This document shows, one piece after another, positions 46,531 through 58,766 of a DNA stretch of 64,000 bases. The notes beneath the pieces were generated by a model. The model did no database searches. It was given only the letters and a program-made list of their open reading frames with translations, and had not been told where the DNA came from. This DNA comes from Rallus limicola (lineage: Eukaryota; Chordata; Aves; Gruiformes; Rallidae), in NCBI GenBank assembly GCA_022605955.1, contig JAKCOZ010000014.1, forward strand, positions 12,220,001 through 12,284,000. The letters are read 5' to 3'. The stretch's first letter is position 1. Each line of letters starts with the position of its first letter. The position numbers and the translations under genes were made by a program.

Positions 46531-49160
46531 GCTTGAAGGACAACACCCAGGGGGAGGCTTAGAAATTATTGCACTGGAGCTGGTAAACACCGAGAGGGGC
46601 CTCTGAAGTGGAAAGGTTACACCTGAGCTTCCTTGCGGGTAGGCGTCAGTGCCTTGTATCCGAAACGTCGCGCTTGCCTTGCCAGTGGTGGATGATAGTG
46701 CTAAAGTTTCCTGCTGTTGGTGTTTCAGATCGCTCTCACCAGACCATCGCTGGATACAGGCTATCTGCCATTGATGGTTTTACAGCCTCCCCGAATGTGG
46801 GGCCTGATTTATGGCGCCCCAGTGAAATGGGGGTGTGTTATTGCATGACAATACGGCAATAACGGGATGAGCTGGTTGGACTGTCCTCGGGCTCGGGAAG
46901 GTGCCTTTTCCTGTCAGTAACGGATGCAAAGGCTTGTCCTGCAGGGAACTGAGCTTCCTTGTAAAAGGCAGACACCTACTTGGGAGTTCCTGTGATCGGC
47001 TGGATTGTCTGTACGTGATTTTAAGAAGTTCTGGAAAAGAGTAGACAGGAGGGGACTCCTCTGGTAGTTTGCCCGTTTGGTTACGGGTATGGCCAGTGCT
47101 TTAGAAATACGAGGCAGACAAGGAGAGAAGGTGGCTCTACAGTGCCTGGCATCAGCAGTCTGATTAAGGATGTTCCTGTAGGTTCAGTTGAATTAGGGTC
47201 AGGCAGCTAAGAGTTACATGAGTTTGCTCTAGAGCTGAACCCAGAGCGCTTAGTTTGCCACTAAGATGGACAACTACAAAAAATAAGTGGGAAGGGGAGG
47301 TATTCCCTCCTTCCAGAAAACAGCTAGATGAATTTTTTAAAGATGAAAAATCTCAATTTAAGGTGAAATGAATTCTGCATCAGTCTTGTTTCTTGTCTTG
47401 AACTAACCTTGCTAAGGATACCTTAATGAGAGAGTGTAGTTTATTTAACACTAGTCTTTTATTTGTCCTTGGAGATTTCTGAGTGTATGCAGCAATCTTC
47501 ATTATTCCTCTTCAATTTATTTACTTTTTAAAACTTTATTCCTTAATTTTTACTGGTATTTACTACAGTAATTTTTTTTTTACTTTCTGTTTGCCAGTTT
47601 CAACTGAAGTGGGTGAATTGGTTTAGAAAAAGTAAGTAATGGTTGGAACTCCCTTTCTTTTTCCCACTCAGCCTAGAAATGGCAAATAAATATTGCAGGC
47701 ACAAAGCAGAGGTTTGATTTGACTGCAGATTTTGGGTGCTGAAATAAATCAAGTGCTCCAGTTTCTTGATGCTGACTAGTTATTTGCAGCTTGATTGTGT
47801 TCTTGGGTAAGGTAGTATTTCTGATACTGAGAAGAGAAAGTCCTCAAGTGGTGAAAAATGAGAAGAAATCATTGGTGAAGATGAAGGAGCAAGATCTGAA
47901 GAGCTGATGTTTTCCTTGTTGTTGGATCACTGTTGTAACTTCCTACAGACTAGTAGGAATAATGAGACCTGTTAATACCATTGCTGAACAGGATCCTAAT
48001 GAAAAGGATTTTTGCCACGGGAAGCATATCTTGGGGATTTAACAGTTGGGAGATCCATCTTTAGCAGATGTGCCAATCTGCATAGCTGAGGGAGAGTTTA
48101 TCCCTTATTTATGGAACCCCAGTCAGTTTGGTTTAAATGAAAGTTGTAAATGTCTTCTGGAGATTCTGAATGTCATTATTTAGTGGGCTGATGTGTTATG
48201 TAGTGGTAGTCCCAAGAAAGCTGAGAGAGACATCAAGAACTTTCCTTTCAGCATCATCTTGTAAGACGGTAGCACGCAAGGTGAACTATAGTGAATTCAG
48301 ACTGCAGGGATGAAGAAAATAGTCTTCAAATATTTGTGTAGATTGGTTTGTTTTGGGGAAGAGCAACAAAGTGTATCATGGTTTTGGGAAATGCACTAAA
48401 ACGCTCTTCTTACAGAGCAAAGACTTCACAAAATCAGCCTTCTAAAAGGGTCACAGGAAAGGTCAGTGCATTTCTAGGTCTGCATTTGTAGGATGGTCTT
48501 GTATTAGAGAATTTTTCTGTTTGTATGCTTCCTTCTGCTCTTACTTGCTAGGGGTGCAGTCTCTTGAGTGCCTTGAAAATTGGCTTCAGTCCAAATGCTT
48601 TTCTTTGCAGTTAATTGGTTTCCAGGTTCATGTTCCATCTTATACCAGAAATAGATTTAGGTGCATCTGTCTTAATTCAGATTTCTGGATAGGTAGCTTA
48701 GATGAGGCATTGCAAGAAACTTGCATTGTTCCTACACTTTTGAAAATAATATACTAGCTCAGGATTTGTTCACCTGGATCTTGACAGTAACAGATGAAAG
48801 AAAACTGGGTAGAAATTTGCTATTTTGGTTCCACTCTTAAGTCTGCAGGCAAGTTACCTTATATCTGTCTGTCTACCTACAGGTGTGTGTAGGAGTGTAT
48901 ATAAAGCTACACTAAATATTTATTTATATTATATAGCTTTTAATGACAGTAGGTACTAAGGCTGTAACTGAAATCCTGGGAACTCCTGTAGTGGTGGTAG
49001 CCAAGATTATCAGAGGCTAGGTGATGTTAGACAGCTTTCCCTTCTCCTTTCACTGGTCATTGCTGTGAGAATGGTAAGTCTGAAAGATTCAGATCTTTTC
49101 ATCAACTAATACTTATTTTTCTTTTAACTGCAGTGAATTGTATTCAGACAGTATTGCTGT
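46531..49160. other. Intronic DNA; left part may be decayed remainder of the same LINE
   Basis: The region 46531-47000 is richer in CpG and G+C than its neighbours and includes a chance-length 84-codon frame (46608-46862). It could be the eroded downstream portion of the ORF1 element, which I cannot align. From 47 to 49.1 kb I see nothing beyond short open frames and a TTTATTTAT-type A+T stretch near 48915. Confidence 0.4.
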
Positions 49161-49345
49161 ATCATAGAATCACAGAACATCCTGAGCTGGAAGGTACCCA
49201 TAAGGGTCATCAAGTCCAACTCCTGGCTCCATGCAGGGCCAGCCAATTCAGAGCACACCACTGAGTGCATCGTCCAGACGCTTCTTGACCTCAGTCAAGC
49301 TCGGTGCTCTGACCACTTCCCTGGGAAGCCTGTTCCTGGTACAAT
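49161..49345 (-). mobile_element. CR1 LINE, 5'-truncated, inserted in minus orientation
   Basis: It starts with ATCATAGAATCACAGAA, the reverse complement of the CR1 terminal octamers. GAGCTGGAAGGTACCCATAA, GGGTCATCAAGTCCAACTCC, CAGACGCTTCTTGACCTCAG and TGACCACTTCCCTGGGAAGC follow, ending near CCTGTTCCTGG. These are reverse complements of CR1 3' sequence. About 185 bases long, well preserved and non-coding. Confidence 0.95.
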
Positions 49346-50017
49346 GGCTAGATGTGCTTTTGAAATGAAAGCTCCAGGTTTCATTCTGTGTCTGAGTTGT
49401 GCCCACAAGGTAGGCACATCGTTAAACAGGGCTGCTCTCTACGTTCATCACCAGCAGTGTGAAGAAAACCCTGGATGGCATGCATTGAGTACCCTGACAC
49501 CAGAACTCAAATGCCCTCAGTCAGAAACCACTGACAGCTGCCTCAAGCTCTCTGTGGAAAATAGAGGAGTCTGACAGCCACTTAGGAAGAGCGAGCGATT
49601 GCTTACTTGATGTATCTGAGTTAATTTCCATCTGGTGTATGAGCAGGGATTTTCTAGGCTGATGAAGGAGTGGAAGGCTGTTGAAGGTGCTGAGTCCCAT
49701 TTGTCCCAGCTGCCGTGGTCAGGAGGACTCCTTGGGTATGAATGTGGTTCTGATGGATGCTGTTCTTCCGAGGCAATTAATTAATTTTAACCCATATTTA
49801 CCCACAGCTGCATCTCTATGCACAGTACATCTCAAATAAACTGGGCATGGTGCTGTTCTTTTTTTGTCTTCCATTCGGTGGTACAACCGACTCATGTTCT
49901 GGCCCTGCTTATCATGGGCAGGAGGCACTTTCTAAATTACATCTAGTGTAGTGCTAATGTGCAGTGTGTGTGTAATCTTCAACTTGTCAATCTCTTTCTT
50001 TTTTTCTTTTTGCCTAG
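49346..50017. other. Intronic DNA, no gene recognised
   Basis: Unique sequence. A 76-codon frame partly starting inside the CR1 copy is a chance frame. It ends in the long pyrimidine tract before the acceptor at 50017. Confidence 0.5.
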
Positions 50018-50128
50018 GAAAATGACAGCTTGGTAACCAGACTGAGTGGTTTGTTTGGCTTTGGTATGATGAACTTGGAAAAGGCAGCATCCTCTTGTGT
50101 TGGGGGATGCTCCTGCTTTGTGTCTTAG
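50018..50128 (+). CDS. Candidate terminal exon, 36 codons, unknown product
   Basis: A very strong acceptor (TCTCTTTC, T-rich tract, TTTTTGCCTAG ending 50017) opens onto a phase-0 frame of 36 codons that ends at TAG 50126-50128. The peptide reads ENDSLVTRLSGLFGFGMMNL, then EKAASSCVGG and CSCFVS, with a Cys-rich C-terminus. I recognise no family. Possible internal donors are CTTG|GTAACC at 50033 and TTTG|GTATGA at 50064. I see no polyadenylation signal in the next few hundred bases, which weighs against a true last exon. Confidence 0.18.
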   Translation, partial: ENDSLVTRLSGLFGFGMMNLEKAASSCVGGCSCFVS

Positions 50129-50464
50129 GCCAAGTTAAGCAGGAGTAAGAATGGACACTGCAGAATCATAGGTGAAAGCAGATTGCCACCAGGAAGTGAT
50201 TGCCTTTGAGGTTTTTTTTTATTTCAAGTAGGTGGGTTGTGTTTGTTCTCATGCAGATGAATTAGTGATTTTATAAAGATGGAGGAGATTAATTCAAAAT
50301 ATGAAACGGTACTTTTAGAAGTCTTTTAGGATATTGTAGGTTGTCTTAAGAGAGCAGTAGAGACCAGTCAAAGCAGACAGGAATGTGTTTATCTGTTTGA
50401 TTTTTTTTTTTTCCTTACAAAGCAGGCTTTGTTTGGGTTTCAGTTTCCAAGTGGCGCTGTGATT

Positions 50465-50484
50465 TTTGTTTGTTTGTTTGTTTT
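50465..50484. repeat. (TTTG)n microsatellite
   Basis: About four to five copies of TTTG. Confidence 0.8.
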
Positions 50485-50585
50485 TATGAGTCCCGCTTTC
50501 CAGTATGGCACCATCGCTCCGCACTTCACACTGTAGATACAACAGCTGGGTTAATTAAATAGATATGTCACAGCACTGAAGCCAG

Positions 50586-50688
50586 TGCCTGCTGCCATTT
50601 TACGCAGGCAGCCGGGAGCTGCGGCAGATAGCGCCTTGCAGAAGCATCAGCAGCGCAGTACCAGTTGTAGTAAAAAAAAAAAAAAACA
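50586..50688 (+). repeat. G+C-rich patch with hairpin, ending in A14 (possible small retroposed RNA)
   Basis: TGCCTGC (50586-50592) pairs with GCAGGCA (50604-50610). CpG-containing sequence follows, then TAGTAAAAAAAAAAAAAAC. The order of body then A-tail suggests a retroposed transcript, but I recognise no parent RNA and see no target-site duplication. Confidence 0.2.
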
Positions 50689-53600
50689 AACCTCCCCCCA
50701 AGCTCTGATATAAAAAATAGTAGGGCAAAAAATGATGTTTTGTGTGAATTAATTAAGAGTAAGTATGGAAGAGGTGGAATGTGCATTCTTGGTATCTTAC
50801 ACCAGTTATTACTGATTATCACGAATCAATAACCTGCGCTTCAGATAATTGTTAGCAGTCTTGGTGTGGGATTTATGGAAGACCTCCTTTCCCTGTAGCT
50901 CTGCAGCACCTTTCCCTCCTCCCCTCCCTAATATTGGGAAGTTTTAACGTGGTCAAAAATAGCCTTTAACACCTTCATAGGGAAATTGGTTATCTCTAGT
51001 GTCTGGACCAAATCATCCTTGTGAGTTTCATTTCTTGTTTACTGCGGATGGTGAAAGTTATACGCTGTAGCCCCTACTCCATGTCTGACATGCTGATGAA
51101 TGTCACTGTCTGAGTAAGTTCTGCTGTGCTCTTCGCAAAAGTGGCTGTATTTCAGTAGCTGCCAAAATATTCTTGTTATATGTCTTAGTAGTTTTGCAAG
51201 GCTCAGGTTAGCTGTAACTCTTGAAGCCAAAGTGTTCTTCTGTGACTTAGGTGCTTTGCAGACCCAGCAGCGTAGGTGTGCTGCAACTGAGGAGATGAGG
51301 TGATCTCAGTGAGTGTGATGAAAATTGTTAATAGGTTGCAGATTTTTTTAAATCCACCCTCCTCCCCACCCCCACCTCGAAAGGATCAAAGCTCTATCTA
51401 CAGCTGCAGGGAGGGCCACTGAGGACGGCAGCAAAAGGCAAACCTCCAGAAAGGATGGATATGGAGTAAATCACAACACAGGCTCCTCTCTGTGGTCTGG
51501 AGGCTGATTGGCAGGTTTCCAAAGAGCAGATGGTGCCAGCAACATTTTGTTGTTTGTTGGCGAACTACTGGCGGTGTTGCAGAGCGAAGACAGTGTGGGG
51601 CTGCTCAAAATGGCAGCACTGCCCCGGCAGAAAATGGGAAGGGTCGTGGCTGCTTGGGAGCGGTGACTGCTAAATCACACCTTGAAAGTAATTCTTGGCA
51701 CGTGCTGTAAGAACTAGTTTTGGTCTGTTTGTCTTGAAAGGTAATGAAGGAGCCATATAAACATCATTAATTCTGCAACAAATTGTTTACAGTTGTGTAA
51801 TAATAAGGAACTACTGTTTTAAAATCAAACCCTGTTGCATGCGATACGAGGATTCTCAAAGTATGTGGAGCTGTCAAACGCCAGATTTCCAGATACTTCT
51901 GAAGAATTGTATAGAATCTGAAAAGCCAAATCAGAAATCTCACTGCTGAGACTTAGTAGCTGTGAGGCTGGGTGGGCTGGCAAAACCCATGATCTTTTAT
52001 TTTATGAAGCCCTCAAATTCCTGTTTTAATTTTGTAACTTTAAAAGCAAACACTAAAATACGGACCCAGGTCTCAATTCTGCAAGCTCCCAGGCATGTGA
52101 GTAGCTGTCTGCACATAATTAGTCATTGTGTTTGTACCTCAGGAAAGACGGGGTTGCCCAAGTAGAAGACTACGAGGTACCTGGAAGAGGGAGATGGAAG
52201 CATTGCTGTGTCTCATGCATGGCTGCTCCTCGCTGGCATCCACATCCACTAAACCATCATCTTGGGGACAGCCTGTCATCAGGGCTCTCTCTTCTACATT
52301 CAGCAACCTGAGGGACAGAGCTTAGGATCTCCGCAGTGTTTTCGCCCCACTGCCTGCAGCCTGTGGGGATGGGTAGTCGTGAAAAAAGGGGTCTCTTCAC
52401 ATGCAGAAGTGTCCTCTGCCTGTCCCCTGCTCCACTTCTCTTTGGAAATACGTACAAAGTCACTGAGGATATCCAAAGATTGGGGGTAGTTGGGCATGAA
52501 AGGTTTCATCTAAATGTGTAACACGGGTGAATAGAGGATGCCGTTTAGGGAGGTTTGATGTTTGGGGTTTTTTTAGGGGGGTGAAGGCAATACTCTTAAG
52601 TCATGATTGGCAAATCTGTGCCCAAAGCTTATAATGCAGAGGCAGTTAAAATCTCTGTTCATAAGTTTTTGGGAACATTTGGGAAGTGGGTGAAATGCCG
52701 TAGTTAAGGGATCAGTGTAGGACAACAGACCAGTTAACCTACTGATCTCAGGTGGTGAGCCACAGGTTTGGACTGAGGTGACTCTTGTCATCCCCTCACA
52801 GCACCTATGAAATGGTTGATGGGAAGAAAATGGTAGCTGAATGTCACGGCTTTTTGGGGTGTTTTTCATACTGTATGTGATGGGAAGCAGAGGGCTTTGA
52901 GTGCAACACATTGTTTCTGGGCGGGCTAACTGTATTGGAGGTAATTACAGTGATAGCTCTCTGCTGACTCCCTGTCTAGTTTTCATTTATGTATCACTCC
53001 TTTGGTGTTGTACATGGAATTAACTTAATTAGTTTATTTAAAAACAAAGCTAACATCTTTACTGAGCTACAGGAATACATACACTCATCTCCAACAGTTT
53101 TGAGATGCTGTGTAATCGTGTTGCTGTGATTTTTGCCTTTTCCCAGTGTTTTCTGTTGCTCTGTTTCTTCTGTGCATTTGGTTGATTGTTGGTTTGGGGT
53201 GGTGGTTGTTGTTTTTTTTCCTCCTACAGTTGTTGACAGATGTAAAATTCAGGTGTAAGCTCTGCAAAGGTGACTGCTTGGCAAAGCAACCTTTACAAAA
53301 TTGTAATTAGTATCTCTAAATAGCAAGTAGGTGTAGCAGTAGCAAGCAGAATCATTCATGTGGAGGGATGAACAATGAAAACCATGATGTGGGTTGAAGG
53401 CACATGGGTCTTCTCTTTTCCTGACTGTTTCACATTCGTTGAAAAATCACAGTGATCTCAGAAATTACTGAGGCAGCTTGTGCCTTCTTTCCCATGGGAG
53501 GAACCGTGTTGGAGAAATCAACCCTGAGCTTCCAAGAAGCAGGGACATCTTGAGACTCCCACTCCTGACTCCTGTGGTTGCTTCTTCTCACATCTTATAG

Positions 53601-54148
53601 ACAAAATAAATTTATATTCTTTATTTCAATGTAATGAATCTTTAACATTTACCAGTTATGATTACTTTTTCTAAGAATCTATGGGGTTGTTGGCTTTCCC
53701 CTACTCACAGCTGTTGTAATGAGATATGCCCTGGAATTTCTTCCATTATAAAACACAGACAGAAGGAGGAGAGGCAGGCGTTTTATATCTTTGAGCAATT
53801 TCTGTTTCTGGAATTAGACAGCATTTTGAATTAAGATATTCTAACATAGTTCTTACTACTGTTGTAGGTGCTGTAGGTTATACTAGACTTCAGGTTTGTT
53901 GCTTTTTGCTTTTTTCCCCCCCTCATTCTCCCCTGTTCAGATCTGTAGCAAACATCAGGGCAGTGTCCTACACGTTGTACTGACTTGTGCCTTTGGAGAT
54001 GTGATACAGCCTGAGATTATTCAGTGTGACAACACTTAACCTAAGATAATTCAGTTCAGTGCTCTAGAAGTGGAATGATAGAATTTATTTTTTTTTTCCT
54101 AGGATGGGTACCCATCCATTGTCACTCTAGTTACTGCGGATTATCTGA

Positions 54149-54700
54149 TAGGAACATAAGAATATAGGAGTTGCCATCCCAGATCAAACCAACAGTCCAT
54201 CTAAGTCACTGTCCTTTCTCTTGAGACAGGCTGGGGCTGGGTATTTCAGACAAAAGTGTAAAAAACCCTAAAATAAACTTGGAAATGTCTGTCACATTAT
54301 GGTATTTTCTTCTTAATCCTGTCGGTTAGACTTCGGTCTGTGCTGCGTACCAAAAGGACTTAAATCCCTTGTGTTTCCTAAATCCCCTGTGAAGTAACAC
54401 TTCATTTTCATGTTATCTATCTAAACCTTATCTGAATCCTGCTGTGCTTTTGATGTCAGTGTGGTGTGATGGCAGTGCGTTCCACAAATTAATTATATGT
54501 TCTACACAGGAATGTCTAATGTATCTCGTCTTGTTTCTCAAATCTGAAGCATGCCTTCTATTAGATACCTCATCTTTAAGCTAAAAGGATTTCCATTAGT
54601 GTTTCCAGCCCCTACCCTGCAGGACTCTTCCAGTGCTTGTAATCATTCTAACAGTTATTTGTATCTACACCTCATGCTTGTCACAAGAGCAGATCACAAT
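54149..54700 (-). mobile_element. Ancient CR1/L3-like LINE, minus orientation
   Basis: GGAACATAAGAATATAGGAG followed by TTGCCATCCCAGATCAAACC and AACAGTCCATCT is the terminal motif seen in many old sauropsid repeats. Further in, GCGTTCCACAAATTAATTAT mirrors the reverse complement of the CR1 '...CTGTGGAACTCCTTGCC' block. TCATCTTTAAGCTAAAAGGA and GCAGGACTCTTCCAGTGC then follow in the expected order. Divergence is high, so this copy is much older than those at 6.7, 24.4 and 49.2 kb. The right boundary is approximate. Confidence 0.6.
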
Positions 54701-56592
54701 ATTTCATATAAGGAGTATACACTGGGTTTGTGTAGTAGAAGTGCTGTTTTTCTGTCACATCTTGAAGCCGGAATGAGGAATTAAAGGGAAAAGAGAGATG
54801 CTTTCAATCAGAATTATCTTGTAAATGTTTCATTTCAGATATAGAGAAATGGTGCCAAAACCCTTACAGCAGGAAGAGAATGGTCCTAAAATGGATGTCG
54901 AGCACAGACAGGGGTGTAAGAGCCCCATTCACTTTAACGGCCTTTTTTGCCTTTTAAGCTAGTATTTCTGTAGTTCAGATTGTGCACGCCTTAACTTAAG
55001 GCTTTCTTTCTTACTCTTAATCAAATCCATTAAGTTCATATGGCATTTAAAGCTACACTTAATGTAGATATATCTTAGTAGTAAACTTAACATAGTAGTT
55101 TGTTTCTTCTGTTAGCTCAGCAACCATAACTCAAAGGGTGGGATTTTTTTAAGAGTCAAAAATATCCTTACTTTTATCTGTTGGTGTTCCCTCTGCCCAA
55201 ATGTTTTCAAGAAATAAAGCACGCTCTAATTTTTTTCTTGTATTCTTCTTTCCTTCCTCTTCACCCACTTCTCATCTGTGTTATGAACTCACAGTTTTTA
55301 AAAATGGATCAAGAACCGATAGCTCTGCGAGCAGCAGGCACAGTCTGACCTGGAGGAGGGTGGTCATCTGCATGTGTGCTGAAAGGCATGCGCGAGCTGC
55401 TGGAGGTCCGTGGCGATGTCCTCTCCCCACGCCTTTGATCTGCTGAGTGCTAGTAGTGCCCCTTGGAAGCAGCTCTGCCTGTGTGGGAGCCCTCAGAACT
55501 CCTTCCACGTGCTGGGTGTTGGCTGAGGTGTAAGGGCTGGAGTGGATAGATGAGGCATAGTCATAGCACATGCGCAGGCTTTTAATAGAAATACTTTGTG
55601 TATACTGAACGGTGGGTGGTTGTGGCTGTTGGGGGTGAATAGTGGCTTTGGTGATGTGTCTGACCTGTACATCTGACCACATCTTTGCTAGGTTCTTTTT
55701 CTGCAAAACTTGCAGCCTCCACTGTCCTCTTTCTTGGACTCTAAAATAAATAGTGAAAACTACCATAAACATAGGATTTGATCATGATTTTTCCAGAGTT
55801 TTAAGATAATCTCAGGTCTTCAGAGATCCGTATCCTTTACTGTGTCATACACATATGTATGCTGCTGCTATAAAAATAAATAACAGAAGCTCTTTAAGGT
55901 CTAGTTTGTGAAAAAGATGAAACGTTTATTGGCCACTATATTTTGAACATTGTATTTCTGAAGCTGAATTTGATGCTTTGCGTCCCATAAAATAAAAATG
56001 ATGAGATTGAAGGCAGTAATCAAAAGAAAAGGGCTTAACGTGTCATACTGTTGCTAGAATACTTGTGGCTGGTTGAACAGAGCTTTACTTCTAATATACT
56101 TTTATAAATTTTTAATGACAGCTAATGAATCAAAAGTTGAGAGGCCTTGGAGGCTAGCTATTTATCAGATTTTCTTTTCCCTTTTGATGTTGTGTGGTGC
56201 ATCTCCTGGATCCCTCTGGTTGCTGGCTGTTTCTAAGATGTGGCTTGCACTTCAGACTGTTCCCCGTCCAGCGTTTTGCATCCCTCCCAGAATACCAGGG
56301 TAGGGCTCGGCGATGCTAATTTTGAACTTTTCACATCAGCAGCTGTGTTTGAAGACCTGCAGGAACAAAACCATTTTCTTTCTCGGTATGAGCGCCTGGG
56401 CGCTGCCCGAGACGCGGAGCAGTGGTGTTTTCCAGCCCTGACCGGTCCCACCAGGTGCCGCTGTAAGGCAGTGATGCCTGGAGCCGGCGAGGAAACCCAG
56501 AGATGTTCAGTCCCCAAACTCCTGATTAATACAAATAAAAAGGCAAAGGAAATTGCAGCCTGTGCCCTGTGACCCGACCAAGCTATTGCAAG

Positions 56593-56614
56593 TCATCAAG
56601 GGAAGCCTTGATGA
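56593..56614. repeat. Perfect inverted repeat, 9-bp arms, 4-nt loop
   Basis: TCATCAAGG - GAAG - CCTTGATGA. A GNRA-unlike tetraloop hairpin would form in RNA of either strand. It is too short for a pre-miRNA. Confidence 0.9.
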
Positions 56615-58006
56615 ATCAGGAGCAGTCTCCTAAATATCAGAGGGCTGTATGGCTCTGCAGAATATTGTACCTGCTGAGATACAGATTTCTACCGTGTGGC
56701 CATAGCACAGCATCATCAATTTGAAAGGAGAGGGAAAGGAAACTTAGGAGTCAAGCTGCAGAAATAAAAATGATTCAGAGGGAAGTGGCTCGGCAGCTTT
56801 ACGCTCAGCCTTGCCTCCCCGCGTGTGTGATCTGTGCCAACAGGCGTGTTTGCACGGCACAGAGGAGCGCTCAGTTCTCTGCCTGCCCCAAGCACGGTGG
56901 TCTCTGTTACTCAACAGGCGTTGCTGGTGGCACCTCAGAAGTGGCATTTTGGCAGGAAAGAAACAGTGTGAGGCAGAATCATGATGTAAATTGAAAGTGA
57001 GCACTCTGTCGGCCACCCAGATGGAGTCAGCTGCCCTATGGGTTAGGTAACCTGGGTGAGTCCTGCCTGTGGATCCTCCAAGGAGGGGCAGCAGCAGAAG
57101 ATTGTATGATGCTACTTAGAACTGTATGCATGTACTAAGTGTGAGAGGGAAACCCCTGAGGCTGTATATAAATGGTCAAATATAGCAGAAAAGATGATGA
57201 CAGTGGGTGTCTTAAAAATTGGCTGTGATACAGAGCTGATGAATTGCTGGGTTGTTACACTGCCTTTTCAACTGTCTCCTGTAGCCACTAAGAAATAAGG
57301 CAGTAGCATTGGCCAGCTATTGTGGATCCTAATTAAGTATCAGGGTTTGACTCTTCATAGTTATTATACTTACGTATTTCAGGTTTTTTTCTGGTCCTCG
57401 GGTATCTAAAAAGTAGCAGATCCCTGCTAGGTGGGACAACAGGTCTTGGGCAAAACCATCCAACCTCCCCAATGTTTGGTGCTGTAACCCACCCAAGCAG
57501 AAGTCGAGGTATGGTATCCTCTTTTTCTTCATCTTTACATAAGTCTTATTTCCTGGTCTTGTCAAAAGTAGGATGTCCAGCACTTTGTCTTTCCATCAAA
57601 GCTCACAATGATGCGAGGCCGCCCCAGCTTACTGTGCACATGCTTAGCAGGAGAACCAAAACTGCAGAGATGGCTATGTGAGAACTCAGTGTGGTTTGCC
57701 AGCTAGACTCAAAGTATGTTGGGCTCTTGTTGGGGCATGTGAGTGTAATTCTTCTTGTGTTTTCATCACAGGACTCTGCTGCAGTTCTTTGAAGAACAGG
57801 AGGGTGCGATGCAAGGTGAATTGAATTTAAACTTCAGAAAGATCAATTGAGATGGCAAAGTTGAACTCATTCTTCATTGATACAGGCAAAAAGTACCTGA
57901 AATATTTCTCCCATTTTTCAGGCTGGTGTTCTCTCTTCCTCAAACTAAATATTTCTCCGGCATATCTAGATGCCTGAGAACAGGCATGCTCATTTATGTA
58001 ATGAAA

Positions 58007-58030
58007 GGGAAGGGAGGGGGGGAGAAAGGG
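58007..58030 (+). other. Putative G-quadruplex
   Basis: G runs of 3, 3, 7 and 3 are separated by AA, A and AGAAA. It meets the G3+N1-7 rule on the plus strand, which is also the inferred sense RNA strand. Confidence 0.65.
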
Positions 58031-58710
58031 TAGTTGTCATCTTCTAAAATGAGTTAGCTAATAGTAGCATCTTCATAAATCACTCACATGCTGAATGGTG
58101 CAAGTGAATTTATTCCATGTTAATTTATTCTGGATCATTTTAGTAGGGATAATACTCAGTCTTGACCTTATTTTCTTGCATCACTTTTACTTGGAATTGC
58201 ACATGTTAATGTTACCCTGAACCACTGCATGTGCCAGACAATTGGACTTGAGGCTGCTAGCCTACATGTTACATCACTCCTGGCAATTATATTTGAAACA
58301 CTATTTTGACAAAATTATTCACGATGTACAACCCTATCAGTACAACCCTCACTGCCTGAGTGTAAACAGTTTACATTCATGGAGTTGGAAGGTCTAACGT
58401 AGTATAAGTAATTGGATTGTTGAATGGTTGAAATAGCTCTGACTGGGATACTGGGGCCAGACTTTCTTTTGACTGACATAATACAATATTCAGATCATTG
58501 CTTTTGAAGGTTTGCATTTCAGTAGGCACGCTGTACATGAAAAAGTGTGCAGTACACATTAATGGCTTAACTCTTCATGGTAAACCTTGATAAACTTTAT
58601 CCTGGAAACTTGACAGTGGAAGCTGGCTGAAGTTAAAAGTGAGCTTTGAAGCCCAAAGCAAAATTACTTTGAACCTGAATGTATGGGATTAATCTCAACT
58701 GCTAATCAGA

Positions 58711-58766
58711 ATATATATATAATATATTTAGCTAGTAATTTTAATTAATGTTTTAATTAATTTTTT
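58711..58766. repeat. A+T-rich stretch with duplicated TTTTAATTAAT
   Basis: ATATATATATAATATATTTA precedes two copies of TTTTAATTAAT at 58739-58749 and 58751-58761 (12-base period). Each contains TAATTA homeodomain cores. Confidence 0.75.

Larger units (their letters stand above)
50129..54148. other. Intronic DNA with small G+C-rich patches
   Basis: No gene recognised. It contains a TTTG tetranucleotide repeat (50465-50482) and a G+C-rich patch ending in A14 (50580-50688). Several overlapping open frames at 52120-52520 on both strands mark somewhat G+C-richer DNA, without any family match. Confidence 0.5.

Noticed and set aside
56449..56464. CCACCAGGTGCC, near-match to CTCF
   Set aside because: One core mismatch (C for G at the eleventh position); chance cannot be excluded.
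56240..56994. Two plus-strand frames of 110 and 74 codons in G+C-richer DNA, the second Cys-rich
   Set aside because: No convincing flanking splice pairs and no family. The G+C content lowers stop-codon frequency, which is enough to explain them.
57970..57990. ATGCCTG-AGAA-CAGGCAT hairpin overlapping a p53 half-site AGGCATGCTC
   Set aside because: Only a 7-bp stem, and no second half-site at proper spacing.
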